A stretch of DNA of 7,221 nucleotides from Rhizobiaceae bacterium UBA1291 (GTDB lineage Bacteria > Pseudomonadota > Alphaproteobacteria > Rhizobiales > Rhizobiaceae). The position numbers and the translations under genes were made by a program. Below are positions 1 to 5,291 of this stretch, in pieces (position 1 is the stretch's first letter; each line of letters opens with the position of its first letter). Location of the stretch: the NCBI GenBank assembly GCA_002307905.1, contig DBUL01000119.1, positions 44,379 through 51,599 on the forward strand. The letters run 5' to 3'. The notes under the pieces are model-generated. The model was not told the origin of the DNA and did no database searches. It worked only from the letters and a program-made list of their open reading frames with translations.

Positions 1-1
1 G

Positions 2-148
2 ACCCTGCAGGAGCCAATTTCCGAGGGGCACGGGCGTATCCGCCTCGATGACACCTTCTGGCCGGTGCTGGGGCCGGACCTTGCGGCAGGCACCCAGGTT
101 CGAATTGTTTCGTGGAATGGTAGTGACTTGACCGTAGAGGCCGCCTGA
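2..148 (+). CDS. NfeD-like membrane protein, C-terminal fragment (5' end outside window)
   Basis: This is the last 48 codons of a gene entering from the left, ending at TGA 146-148. The peptide follows the C-terminal soluble OB-fold domain of the NfeD family: an 'EPISEGHGRIRL' strand, then 'DDTFWPVLGPDL', then 'AAGTQVRIVSWNGSDLTVE'. That gives the family pattern of G-x-G-x-(I/V)-x-(I/V)-x-D-x-x-W, G-x-D-x-x-x-G-T-x-V and G-x-x-L-x-V. NfeD proteins are inner-membrane proteins usually encoded next to an SPFH/stomatin-like gene and thought to act in membrane organisation or quality control. The partner gene, if present, would lie to the left of the window. The gene ends exactly where the convergent kdsD ends, with no base between the two stop codons. 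The fragment is short, so the family call rests on this one domain, but the pattern is distinctive. Confidence 0.8.
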   Translation, partial: TLQEPISEGHGRIRLDDTFWPVLGPDLAAGTQVRIVSWNGSDLTVEAA

Positions 149-155
149 TCAGGCG
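142..155. repeat. 14-bp perfect palindrome over the abutting stop codons of nfeD and kdsD
   Basis: CGCCTGATCAGGCG is a perfect palindrome centred between bases 148 and 149, the junction of the two convergent genes. Both genes end in GCC TGA, which accounts for the inner 12 bases. As RNA it could form a five-pair stem with a GATC loop on either strand. There is no T-tract on either side, so it would be a weak terminator at best. Confidence 0.5.
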
Positions 156-1144
156 ACGCCGATCCGGAGCAGATCGTGGAAGTGCACGATGCCGAGCGGC
201 GTGCCGTCTTCCTCGGTGACGAACAGCGCCGAGATATTGTGCTGGTTGAGTAAACCCATGGCGCTGGTCGCCAGAACGGTCGAGTTGACCGTCTTCGGAT
301 TGCGGGTCATCACGTCATCGACCAAGGTTTCGCCGAGATTGACGCTCAGGTGTCGGGCAATATCGCCGTCGGTGACGATGCCGCACAGCGTTCCGGCCCC
401 ATCGATCACCCCGACGCAGCCAAAACGCTTCATCGACAGGACGGTTATCGCTTCCGGCATCGAGGTGCCGACCGGAACGAGCGGAAGGCTGTCGCCGGTG
501 TGCATGATGTCGGAGACATGGCTAAGCATAGCGCCCAGCTTGCCACCCGGATGGAAGGTGCGGAAATCATGGGCCGTGAAGCCGCGTGCTTCAAGCAGAG
601 CGATGGCAAGCGCGTCGCCCATGGCGAGCTGCATGATGGTCGACGTCGTCGGCGCAACGCCATGCGGACAGGCTTCCTGCTCCTTCGGCAGAAGAAGGAC
701 GATGTCGGCTTCGCGCGCCAGCGTCGAGGTCGCGCCGGCTGTCAGGGCGATCAGCGGAATGGAAAAGCGGCGCGAATAGGAAAGGATGCCGTGCAGTTCG
801 GTGCTCTCGCCGCTCCAGGACATGGCAAGGATCACGTCGTCGCGGGCAATCATGCCGAGGTCGCCATGATTGGCTTCCACCGGATGGACGAAGAAAGAGG
901 GCGTGCCGGTCGAGGCAAAGGTGGCGGCAAGCTTCGTGCCGATATGGCCGCTCTTGCCGACGCCGGTGACGATCACGCGACCGGAAATGCCGCCGATGAC
1001 CCTGATGGCATTGCAGAAAGGTCCAGCAAGGCTCTCGGTGAGCGCACGTTCCAGGGCGTCCAACCCGGCCCGTTCGGTTGAGACCACCCTAAGAGCCGAT
1101 TCGATGGCTCCAGCTTCGACAAGATTCACAGCGCGCTTGATCAT
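149..1144 (-). CDS. kdsD: Arabinose-5-phosphate isomerase (KdsD/KpsF family, SIS + 2 CBS domains)
   Basis: The 331-residue product matches the length and full architecture of the KdsD/KpsF/GutQ family, which interconverts D-ribulose 5-phosphate and D-arabinose 5-phosphate. This is the first committed step towards KDO for lipid A-core LPS and, in many rhizobia, KDO-rich capsule. The SIS domain (about 45-185) carries 'VTGVGKSGHIGTKLAATFAS' (59-78), the 'HPVEANHGDLGM' segment (87-98), 'SWSGESTE' (109-116) and 'FHPGGKLGAML' (197-207). Lys64, Glu113 and His198 line up by motif with the residues proposed as catalytic in E. coli KdsD. Two CBS domains follow (about 210-265, with VSDIMHT, and 273-328, with VDDVMTRNP). 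The ATG at 1144-1142 has AAGGAA (1155-1150) five bases upstream. The enzyme is cytosolic. The gene diverges from the outer-membrane barrel gene across about 210 bp. Whether it serves LPS or capsule cannot be read from sequence. Confidence 0.95.
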   Translation of the reverse strand: MIKRAVNLVEAGAIESALRVVSTERAGLDALERALTESLAGPFCNAIRVIGGISGRVIVTGVGKSGHIGTKLAATFASTGTPSFFVHPVEANHGDLGMIARDDVILAMSWSGESTELHGILSYSRRFSIPLIALTAGATSTLAREADIVLLLPKEQEACPHGVAPTTSTIMQLAMGDALAIALLEARGFTAHDFRTFHPGGKLGAMLSHVSDIMHTGDSLPLVPVGTSMPEAITVLSMKRFGCVGVIDGAGTLCGIVTDGDIARHLSVNLGETLVDDVMTRNPKTVNSTVLATSAMGLLNQHNISALFVTEEDGTPLGIVHFHDLLRIGVA

Positions 1145-1187
1145 GGCGGTTCCTTACTGCTTTTGTCTGCACCTGTCCAGAAGATCA

Positions 1188-1197
1188 GATGATCATC
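1188..1197. promoter_or_regulatory. 10-bp palindrome GATGATCATC in the kdsD/barrel divergent region
   Basis: The palindrome is perfect and lies 43-53 bases upstream of the kdsD start, just before the Shine-Dalgarno-like sequence of the small ORF at 1217. Its position between two divergent genes fits a dimeric regulator site or part of the kdsD promoter. On the kdsD strand, TTGATG overlaps it and resembles a -35 box, but no convincing -10 follows. The motif is short and could be chance. Confidence 0.2.
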
Positions 1198-1216
1198 AAC
1201 TCTGGGAGGAAACGTC

Positions 1217-1294
1217 ATGCACAGCTTCACGGCAAAAATCTGTTACGCCCGCCCGCGAGCACTCATTTCGGGACAGCGCACCGACGGCAACTAA
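1217..1294 (+). CDS. Possible 25-aa leader peptide or small protein upstream of the barrel gene
   Basis: An ATG at 1217 opens 25 codons ending at TAA 1292-1294. The peptide begins MHSFTAKICYARPR and ends SGQRTDGN. It is preceded by GGGAGGA (1204-1210), with GGAGG seven bases from the ATG. That is clearly better than the Shine-Dalgarno of the large gene downstream. The ORF is in the same reading frame as the barrel gene, and no stop lies between its TAA and the barrel ATG at 1355. It has no membrane segment, no run of a single amino acid that would suggest classical attenuation, and no family I recognise. It could be a translated leader affecting the downstream gene, a stand-alone small protein, or a chance ORF. 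Confidence 0.3.
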   Translation: MHSFTAKICYARPRALISGQRTDGN

Positions 1295-1297
1295 ACG

Positions 1298-1325
1298 TTA
1301 ACCACAGCGCTTTACCTTTGGGTAA
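1298..1325 (+). promoter_or_regulatory. TTAACC / TTTACC direct repeat and TTACC-tttg-GGTAA inverted repeat upstream of the barrel gene
   Basis: TTAACC (1298-1303) and TTTACC (1311-1316) form an imperfect direct repeat with 13-bp spacing. The second copy is also the left arm of a 5-bp inverted repeat, TTACC (1312-1316) and GGTAA (1321-1325). This cluster is the only ordered sequence in the last 60 bases before the barrel start. TTAAC-type half-sites are recognised by CtrA in alphaproteobacteria, but the spacing here is not the TTAA-N7-TTAA full site, so the assignment is only a suggestion. It could equally be an unrelated operator. Confidence 0.25.
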
Positions 1326-1354
1326 GCATTCCAGCATTGCCGGGCGAAGTCCAG

Positions 1355-2854
1355 ATGGTTCAGAATACAAAGACCGAAGCGGAGGGCGCACGCCGCCGGG
1401 TATCCGCTCTCTCGGCCGGCCTACTGACCTGCGGCCTGCTCGGCCTCGTCGTGCCCGCAGTGGCACAGACTGCAGATCCGTCCACCACCTGGACGCCGTT
1501 ACCGGGCCAGAGCCGCAACAATGCCACCCTGCCGGCCACGGGAGATCCGACTGCGACCGTTGATCCGACCACCGCAGCCGCGACGGGCGACGCGGACGGC
1601 ATGACAGATCCCCTCGGCGCGGATGCCTTGGCCACGGATGCAGACCTGGACGTCAATGCCCGACCGCTCGATCTCGGCCGACAGAACTTGCGCGAAACAA
1701 CTCTGGATGACCCGACGGCATTGAGAACGCGCCGCGACCTGGATGGCGAAGGCGTCCACATCGGCACCATGGTGCTGCGCCCGTCGATCAGCGAAAAGCT
1801 CGTCCATGAGCGGACCAACAGCGGGAACCGCACGTTCTCCGAAACCGGCCTCAAGGGAACGCTGACGACCGACTGGTCGCGCCACGAGCTGATGATCAGC
1901 GGGGAAGGCTATTGGCAGGAGAACCTCTCCGGCGACGGGGCGACTGATCCTCGAGCAAACATCAACGCCGACTTGCGCCTCGATCTCGCCGACCAGACCG
2001 TCGCCCACATCAAGGGCGGATACAACTTCAGCCGAGAGGATAGTGACGACCCGAACGCCATTTCTGGCGCCTCGGTCCAGTCCGGCATCCACCAATACAC
2101 CGGCGGCGTTTCGGTGGAGCACGACTTCGGCCGTCTGCGCGGCACGATTGCGGCCGACATCACCCGGTTTCAGTATTCCGATGCGGAATTCCCGGATGGA
2201 ACCACCCTCTCACTCAGCGATCGCAACCGTCTGTCGGGCGAGTTGCGCGGACGCATCGGCTACGAAATCTCTCCCGCCCTCACCCCCTTTGTCGAAGTGG
2301 CGATCGGCAAAGTCAACTACGATGACAGGCGCGATTCTTCCGGCTATGCGCGCTCCGCCGACACCTATGCGGCAAAGGCCGGCATCGCCGTCGATTTCGG
2401 CGAGAAGCTCAAGGGTGAACTAGGCATCGGCTACGAGCGCCAGCGCTTCGAGGATTCGCGACTCGATGATCTCGCCGCAGTGACCGTGGACGGCAACGTC
2501 ACCTGGTCGCCGCGCCGGGGGACCGATGTCGATCTTGGGCTTTCGACGACCATTGATCCGGCAACCACCGCCGGCCTGAACGGTTCGGTGATCTACAACC
2601 TCAATTCCAAGGTGCAGCATCAGCTCCGCGAAAATCTCGTGCTTCGACTGGCAAACGCGGTCGAATGGACGCGCTATCCGGACAGCGCATTGGCCCAGAA
2701 CGCCGTCACCTATACGACGGGCGCAGGCTTGACCTGGGGGATAAACCGCTACCTCGATTTGACGACGGATATCGAATACGAGCGCACTGATCGGAACGGA
2801 TCCGCCAGCAGCGACGTGCTGACCACCTCGATCGGCCTCACCGCCAAGCGCTAG
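1355..2854 (+). CDS. Outer-membrane beta-barrel protein (BBP2_2-like putative porin)
   Basis: This encodes a 499-residue exported barrel protein. Residues 1-37 form a signal peptide: a long basic n-region ending in RRR (13-15), a hydrophobic core (about 18-33) and a cleavage site at AVA-QT. Residues about 40-110 are a low-complexity linker rich in Thr, Asp, Ala and Pro. From about 125 to the end the sequence alternates polar and hydrophobic or aromatic residues with short charged turns, as amphipathic strands do, for example 'GIAVDFGEKLKGELGIGYER' and 'LDLTTDIEYERTD'. The overall look matches rhizobial proteins assigned to Pfam BBP2_2 (PF10082), putative beta-barrel porin 2. The last residues, TSIGLTAKR, lack the C-terminal Phe common in OMPs. 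I chose ATG 1355 because the alternative TTG (1337) only adds six residues before the signal peptide; neither start has a strong Shine-Dalgarno. It stands between kdsD and galU, so a role in polysaccharide passage or envelope stability is plausible, but the substrate is unknown. Confidence 0.8.
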   Translation: MVQNTKTEAEGARRRVSALSAGLLTCGLLGLVVPAVAQTADPSTTWTPLPGQSRNNATLPATGDPTATVDPTTAAATGDADGMTDPLGADALATDADLDVNARPLDLGRQNLRETTLDDPTALRTRRDLDGEGVHIGTMVLRPSISEKLVHERTNSGNRTFSETGLKGTLTTDWSRHELMISGEGYWQENLSGDGATDPRANINADLRLDLADQTVAHIKGGYNFSREDSDDPNAISGASVQSGIHQYTGGVSVEHDFGRLRGTIAADITRFQYSDAEFPDGTTLSLSDRNRLSGELRGRIGYEISPALTPFVEVAIGKVNYDDRRDSSGYARSADTYAAKAGIAVDFGEKLKGELGIGYERQRFEDSRLDDLAAVTVDGNVTWSPRRGTDVDLGLSTTIDPATTAGLNGSVIYNLNSKVQHQLRENLVLRLANAVEWTRYPDSALAQNAVTYTTGAGLTWGINRYLDLTTDIEYERTDRNGSASSDVLTTSIGLTAKR

Positions 2855-2873
2855 AGCGTTGCGAAAACGATAC

Positions 2874-2898
2874 AGCCGCGCCCTCCACGGACGCGGCT
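2874..2898. terminator. Hairpin between the convergent barrel and galU genes
   Basis: AGCCGCG (2874-2880) and CGCGGCT (2892-2898) form a seven-pair stem. After one mismatch two further C-G pairs can form, leaving a five-base loop. It lies in the 68-bp gap between the barrel stop (2854) and the galU stop (2923). On the galU strand the stem is followed by the fairly T-rich TGTATCGTTTTC, so it fits best as the galU terminator. On the barrel strand no T-run follows. The gap also has CGTT-gcgaa-AACG (2857-2869), a weak second inverted repeat. Confidence 0.6.
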
Positions 2899-2922
2899 CC
2901 AGCATTCGCGAGACGCCGCCGC

Positions 2923-3810
2923 CTACTTCAGCGCTGCCAGCAGCGCCTTGAGTGGTTCCTCGATCATCGGACGGATGTCGGCGCGCTCGATGGCGAAGGA
3001 GACATTGGCGAGGATGAAGCCATCCTTGGCGCCGCAGTCGAAGGTCTGGCCCTTGAAGTGATATCCGGCAAAGGCCTGTTCCTTGGCGAGCTTGAGCATG
3101 CCGTCGGTGAGCTGGATCTCGTTGCCGGCACCACGCTCCTGCGTTTCAAGAATGGCGAAGATTTCCGGCTGCAGGATATAGCGGCCGTTGATGAAGAAGT
3201 TCGAAGGCGCCGTGCCCTTGGCCGGCTTCTCGACCATTTCGGTGATGCGGAAGCCGCCCTCCAGCACCTCGCCGACGCCGACGATGCCGTATTTGTGGGT
3301 CTGCGACGGATCGCACTCCTCTACCGCAACGATATTGTCGCCGGTCTTTTCGTAGAGCTCGACCATGCCCTTGAGGCAACCCTTTTCGCCACGCATGATC
3401 ATGTCCGGCAAGAGCAGCGCGAACGGTTCGCGGCCGACGATGTCGCGAGCGCACCAGACCGCATGGCCGAGACCGAGAGGCTCCTGTTGACGGGTGAAGC
3501 TCGCCGAACCCGCCTTCGGCAACAGACCTGAAAGCAGCGTCAGTTCGGCATGCTTGTTACGCGCCTTCAGCGTCTGCTCCAATTCGTACTGGATGTCAAA
3601 ATAGTCTTCGATCACGCCCTTGCCGCGGCCCGTGACAAACACAAAGTGCTCAATACCAGCCTCCGCAGCCTCGTCGACCACATATTGAATGACCGGCTTA
3701 TCGACGACGGTCAGCATTTCCTTCGGGACAGCCTTGGTGGCCGGAAGAAAGCGCGTGCCGAGACCGGCGACAGGGAAAACAGCTTTACGGAGTCTCTTTC
3801 GGTGAACCAC
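2923..3810 (-). CDS. galU: UTP--glucose-1-phosphate uridylyltransferase (GalU/ExoN)
   Basis: The 295-residue product is full length for bacterial UDP-glucose pyrophosphorylases, which make UDP-glucose from UTP and glucose 1-phosphate in the cytosol. UDP-glucose feeds succinoglycan-type exopolysaccharide, cyclic glucans, LPS core and UDP-galactose/UDP-glucuronate. Family motifs are all present: the nucleotide-binding '[17 protein letters not shown]' (16-32), '[12 protein letters not shown]' (108-119), 'LLPDMIM' (133-139, with the metal-binding Asp136), 'VEKP' (193-196), 'NEIQLTDGM' (230-238) and 'FDCGAKDG' (257-264). In rhizobia the same enzyme is often called ExoN. The start is GTG (3810-3808), supported by GGAGG on the minus strand (3820-3816) five bases upstream. 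A nearby ATG (3814-3812) is out of frame. It is transcribed alone, divergent from the lytic transglycosylase gene. Confidence 0.96.
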   Translation of the reverse strand: MVHRKRLRKAVFPVAGLGTRFLPATKAVPKEMLTVVDKPVIQYVVDEAAEAGIEHFVFVTGRGKGVIEDYFDIQYELEQTLKARNKHAELTLLSGLLPKAGSASFTRQQEPLGLGHAVWCARDIVGREPFALLLPDMIMRGEKGCLKGMVELYEKTGDNIVAVEECDPSQTHKYGIVGVGEVLEGGFRITEMVEKPAKGTAPSNFFINGRYILQPEIFAILETQERGAGNEIQLTDGMLKLAKEQAFAGYHFKGQTFDCGAKDGFILANVSFAIERADIRPMIEEPLKALLAALK

Positions 3811-3815
3811 ACATT

Positions 3816-3820
3816 CCTCC
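3816..3820 (-). promoter_or_regulatory. GGAGG ribosome binding site that fixes a GTG start for galU
   Basis: The minus strand reads GGAGG, then AATGT, then GTG GTT CAC. Spacing from GGAGG to the in-frame GTG is five bases, which is good. The out-of-frame ATG one base after GGAGGA would be too close to be used, and it would read ATG TGT GGT, which is not the galU frame. Confidence 0.6.
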
Positions 3821-3843
3821 TCGAGGCTTCTGCCCGGGCTTCT

Positions 3844-3873
3844 TTAACAAGCACCCGCGCACTACTATATATT
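3844..3873 (+). promoter_or_regulatory. Candidate promoter for the lytic transglycosylase gene, sharing an AT-rich core with galU
   Basis: TTAACA (3844-3849, one mismatch from TTGACA) is followed after 18 bases by TATATT (3868-3873, one mismatch from TATAAT). CTATAT (3865-3870) within the same core resembles the rhizobial -10. A start near 3880 would leave a leader of about 125 bases. On the opposite strand the same core reads TATAGT (3869-3864), a fair -10 for galU about 46 bases from its start after allowing for initiation, but I see no good -35 for it. If both are used, the two promoters overlap back to back. Confidence 0.4.
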
Positions 3874-3898
3874 CGCTACCATTTCGCAAAGGTTTCGC
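3872..3898. repeat. Three TTCGC direct repeats phased at exactly 11 bp
   Basis: TTCGC occurs at 3872-3876, 3883-3887 and 3894-3898, so successive copies start 11 bases apart, close to one helical turn. Copies two and three are longer matches (TTTCGC). The first copy overlaps the TATATT box, so a protein bound here would sit over the start region of the rightward promoter and upstream of the leftward one. This arrangement is typical of an operator read from one face of the helix. No regulator can be named from the sequence. Confidence 0.35.
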
Positions 3899-4005
3899 GA
3901 GGCCCTGCTGCATGGTAAAGACTTTGTTGACGCTGTTGCCTTAACCTTGGCTGAACAGCCTCCAGATCGGCTGGAAAAGAACCGTAACAGAACGGGGATG
4001 TTCCC

Positions 4006-5217
4006 ATGACGAGAAAAAATCGCAAGCTTTTCGGAGCTATTGCCATTTCCATCGCCGCCGGCCTCCTGGCCGGACCGGCCTCGGCAGACGCTGGCTTCAC
4101 GAAGTGGATCAACGGATTCTACGCAACGGCCGCCAAGAGCGGCATCAGCCAGAAAACCTATAGCCAAGCCTTCGCGGGGGTTACCACGCCTGATCCCCTC
4201 GTACTGGAAAAGGCCCGCTATCAACCAGAATTCAAGTCGAAGATCTGGGATTATCTCGACTCGCGCGTCAATCCCTACACGGTCAAGATCGGCCGCGAGA
4301 TGGCGGCCAAGCACGGTTCGACACTTGCCTCACTTGAACGCCATTTCGGTGTCGACAGGAATGTGCTCCTCGCCATCTGGTCGATGGAGTCCAATTACGG
4401 CGCGGCGCTTGAAAACCCCGATCGGTTGCATCACGTGCCGCGCGCACTTGCAACCCTCGGCTACGCCGACACCAGGCGATCGAAATATGCCAAAAGCCAG
4501 CTGGTCGCCGCCCTGAAGATGCTGCAAAACGGCGATGTATCCTCCAAGAACCTGATGGGCTCATGGGCGGGGGCAATGGGCCATACGCAATTCATCCCCT
4601 CCAGCTACCTGCTCTATGCGATCGATGCCGACGGCAATGGTCGGAAGGACATCTGGCATTCAGTGCCGGATGCGCTCGCAACCGCGGCCAATCTGCTGGA
4701 GAAGAACGGCTGGCAGACAGGACAGACGTGGGGTTTCGAGGTCGTCGTTCCAAAGGGTGGCCATGCCCATGCGGGGCAGACCAAGACCCTAGCCCAATGG
4801 GCGGCGTTGGGCTACGTGCGGCCGAGCGGCAAAGGCTTCAAGAACGGCAACCAGCGCGCCGAACTGAAAATGCTGGGTGGCACCAACGGTCCAGGCTTCC
4901 TGATGACCAAGAACTTCTTCGTCATCAAGCGCTACAACGCCGCCGACAGCTACGCGCTCGCCGTCGGATTGCTTGCCGACGAAATCGCCGGCTACGGCGG
5001 GATGCAGCAGGCATGGCCCCGCCCAGATGGCAGCCTGGACATCAAGGAGAAGTTCGAACTGCAGGACCGCATGCGGGCCCTCGGCTATTACAACGGCGAG
5101 ATCGACGGCAACTTTGGTTCCGGCTCGAAGGCCGCCATTACCGCGATCCAGACACGCCTCGGCATGGCCGCCGACGGCCAGCCGACGCGGGATCTGTTAG
5201 ACAAGCTGCGCAATTGA
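4006..5217 (+). CDS. Secreted lytic murein transglycosylase (MltB-like SLT_2 domain + peptidoglycan-binding domain)
   Basis: The 403-residue protein has a Sec signal peptide (about 1-27, cleavage near ASA-DA) with no lipobox, so it should be a soluble periplasmic form and not a lipoprotein like E. coli MltB. The catalytic SLT_2 domain spans about 30-335. The motif 'LLAIWSMESNYGA' (121-133) holds the presumed catalytic acid Glu128. 'GSWAGAMGHTQFIPSSYL' (185-202) and the calcium-site-like 'DADGNGRKDIW' (207-217) are family hallmarks. A C-terminal PG_binding_1 domain follows (about 345-402, with 'LQDRMRALGYYNGEIDGNFG' and 'AITAIQTRLGMAADG'). This layout matches the TIGR02283 MltB_2 group. Such enzymes cut between MurNAc and GlcNAc, forming 1,6-anhydroMurNAc, in wall turnover and in making space for envelope structures. 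GGGGA (3994-3998) lies seven bases before the ATG. A DUF459 gene follows 74 bp downstream on the same strand. Confidence 0.94.
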   Translation: MTRKNRKLFGAIAISIAAGLLAGPASADAGFTKWINGFYATAAKSGISQKTYSQAFAGVTTPDPLVLEKARYQPEFKSKIWDYLDSRVNPYTVKIGREMAAKHGSTLASLERHFGVDRNVLLAIWSMESNYGAALENPDRLHHVPRALATLGYADTRRSKYAKSQLVAALKMLQNGDVSSKNLMGSWAGAMGHTQFIPSSYLLYAIDADGNGRKDIWHSVPDALATAANLLEKNGWQTGQTWGFEVVVPKGGHAHAGQTKTLAQWAALGYVRPSGKGFKNGNQRAELKMLGGTNGPGFLMTKNFFVIKRYNAADSYALAVGLLADEIAGYGGMQQAWPRPDGSLDIKEKFELQDRMRALGYYNGEIDGNFGSGSKAAITAIQTRLGMAADGQPTRDLLDKLRN

Positions 5218-5227
5218 CAATTGCGCA
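5207..5227. repeat. 21-bp perfect dyad spanning the transglycosylase stop codon
   Basis: TGCGCAATTG (5207-5216) is followed by a single central A (5217, last base of the TGA stop) and its exact reverse complement CAATTGCGCA (5218-5227). As RNA it would give about nine pairs with a GAC loop. No T-run follows, so it is not a standard intrinsic terminator. It may instead protect the 3' end of the transglycosylase message, reduce read-through into the DUF459 gene, or be a protein-binding dyad. Confidence 0.6.
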
Positions 5228-5291
5228 TGCCCGCCTCACATATCCCCGGAGTCTCCAAGGATAGTGCGGCACGGATAGGACGACGACCGGG

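Noticed and set aside
350..1081. Long open frames on the + strand opposite kdsD (also 870-1301)
   Set aside because: They are antisense to a gene with complete KdsD motifs and give Arg/Gly/Asp-rich products with no recognisable domain; this is usual for GC-rich DNA.
1337..1354. TTG at 1337 as the start of the barrel gene
   Set aside because: It adds only six residues to an already long signal-peptide n-region, has no good Shine-Dalgarno, and a standard ATG lies at 1355.
1415..1435. Possible lipobox (GLLTC, Cys26) in the barrel protein signal peptide
   Set aside because: The -1 residue is Thr, not Gly/Ala/Ser, the hydrophobic core continues past the Cys, and a good AVA-QT signal peptidase I site follows.
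3912..3944. 10-codon ORF (MVKTLLTLLP) upstream of the transglycosylase
   Set aside because: It has only a weak GAGG at a long spacing, no regulatory codon pattern, and a length easily reached by chance.
3998..4009. ATG TTC CCA TGA mini-ORF overlapping the transglycosylase start
   Set aside because: The GGGG directly abuts this ATG, so it could not serve it, but it is well placed for the ATG at 4006.
5248..5256. GGAGTCTCC palindrome containing a GANTC (CcrM) site before the DUF459 gene
   Set aside because: GANTC sites are frequent and one nine-base palindrome is too little to call a regulatory element.
4563..5264. 233-codon open frame inside the transglycosylase gene
   Set aside because: It overlaps the conserved catalytic and peptidoglycan-binding coding sequence in another frame, and its product is Arg-rich with no domain.
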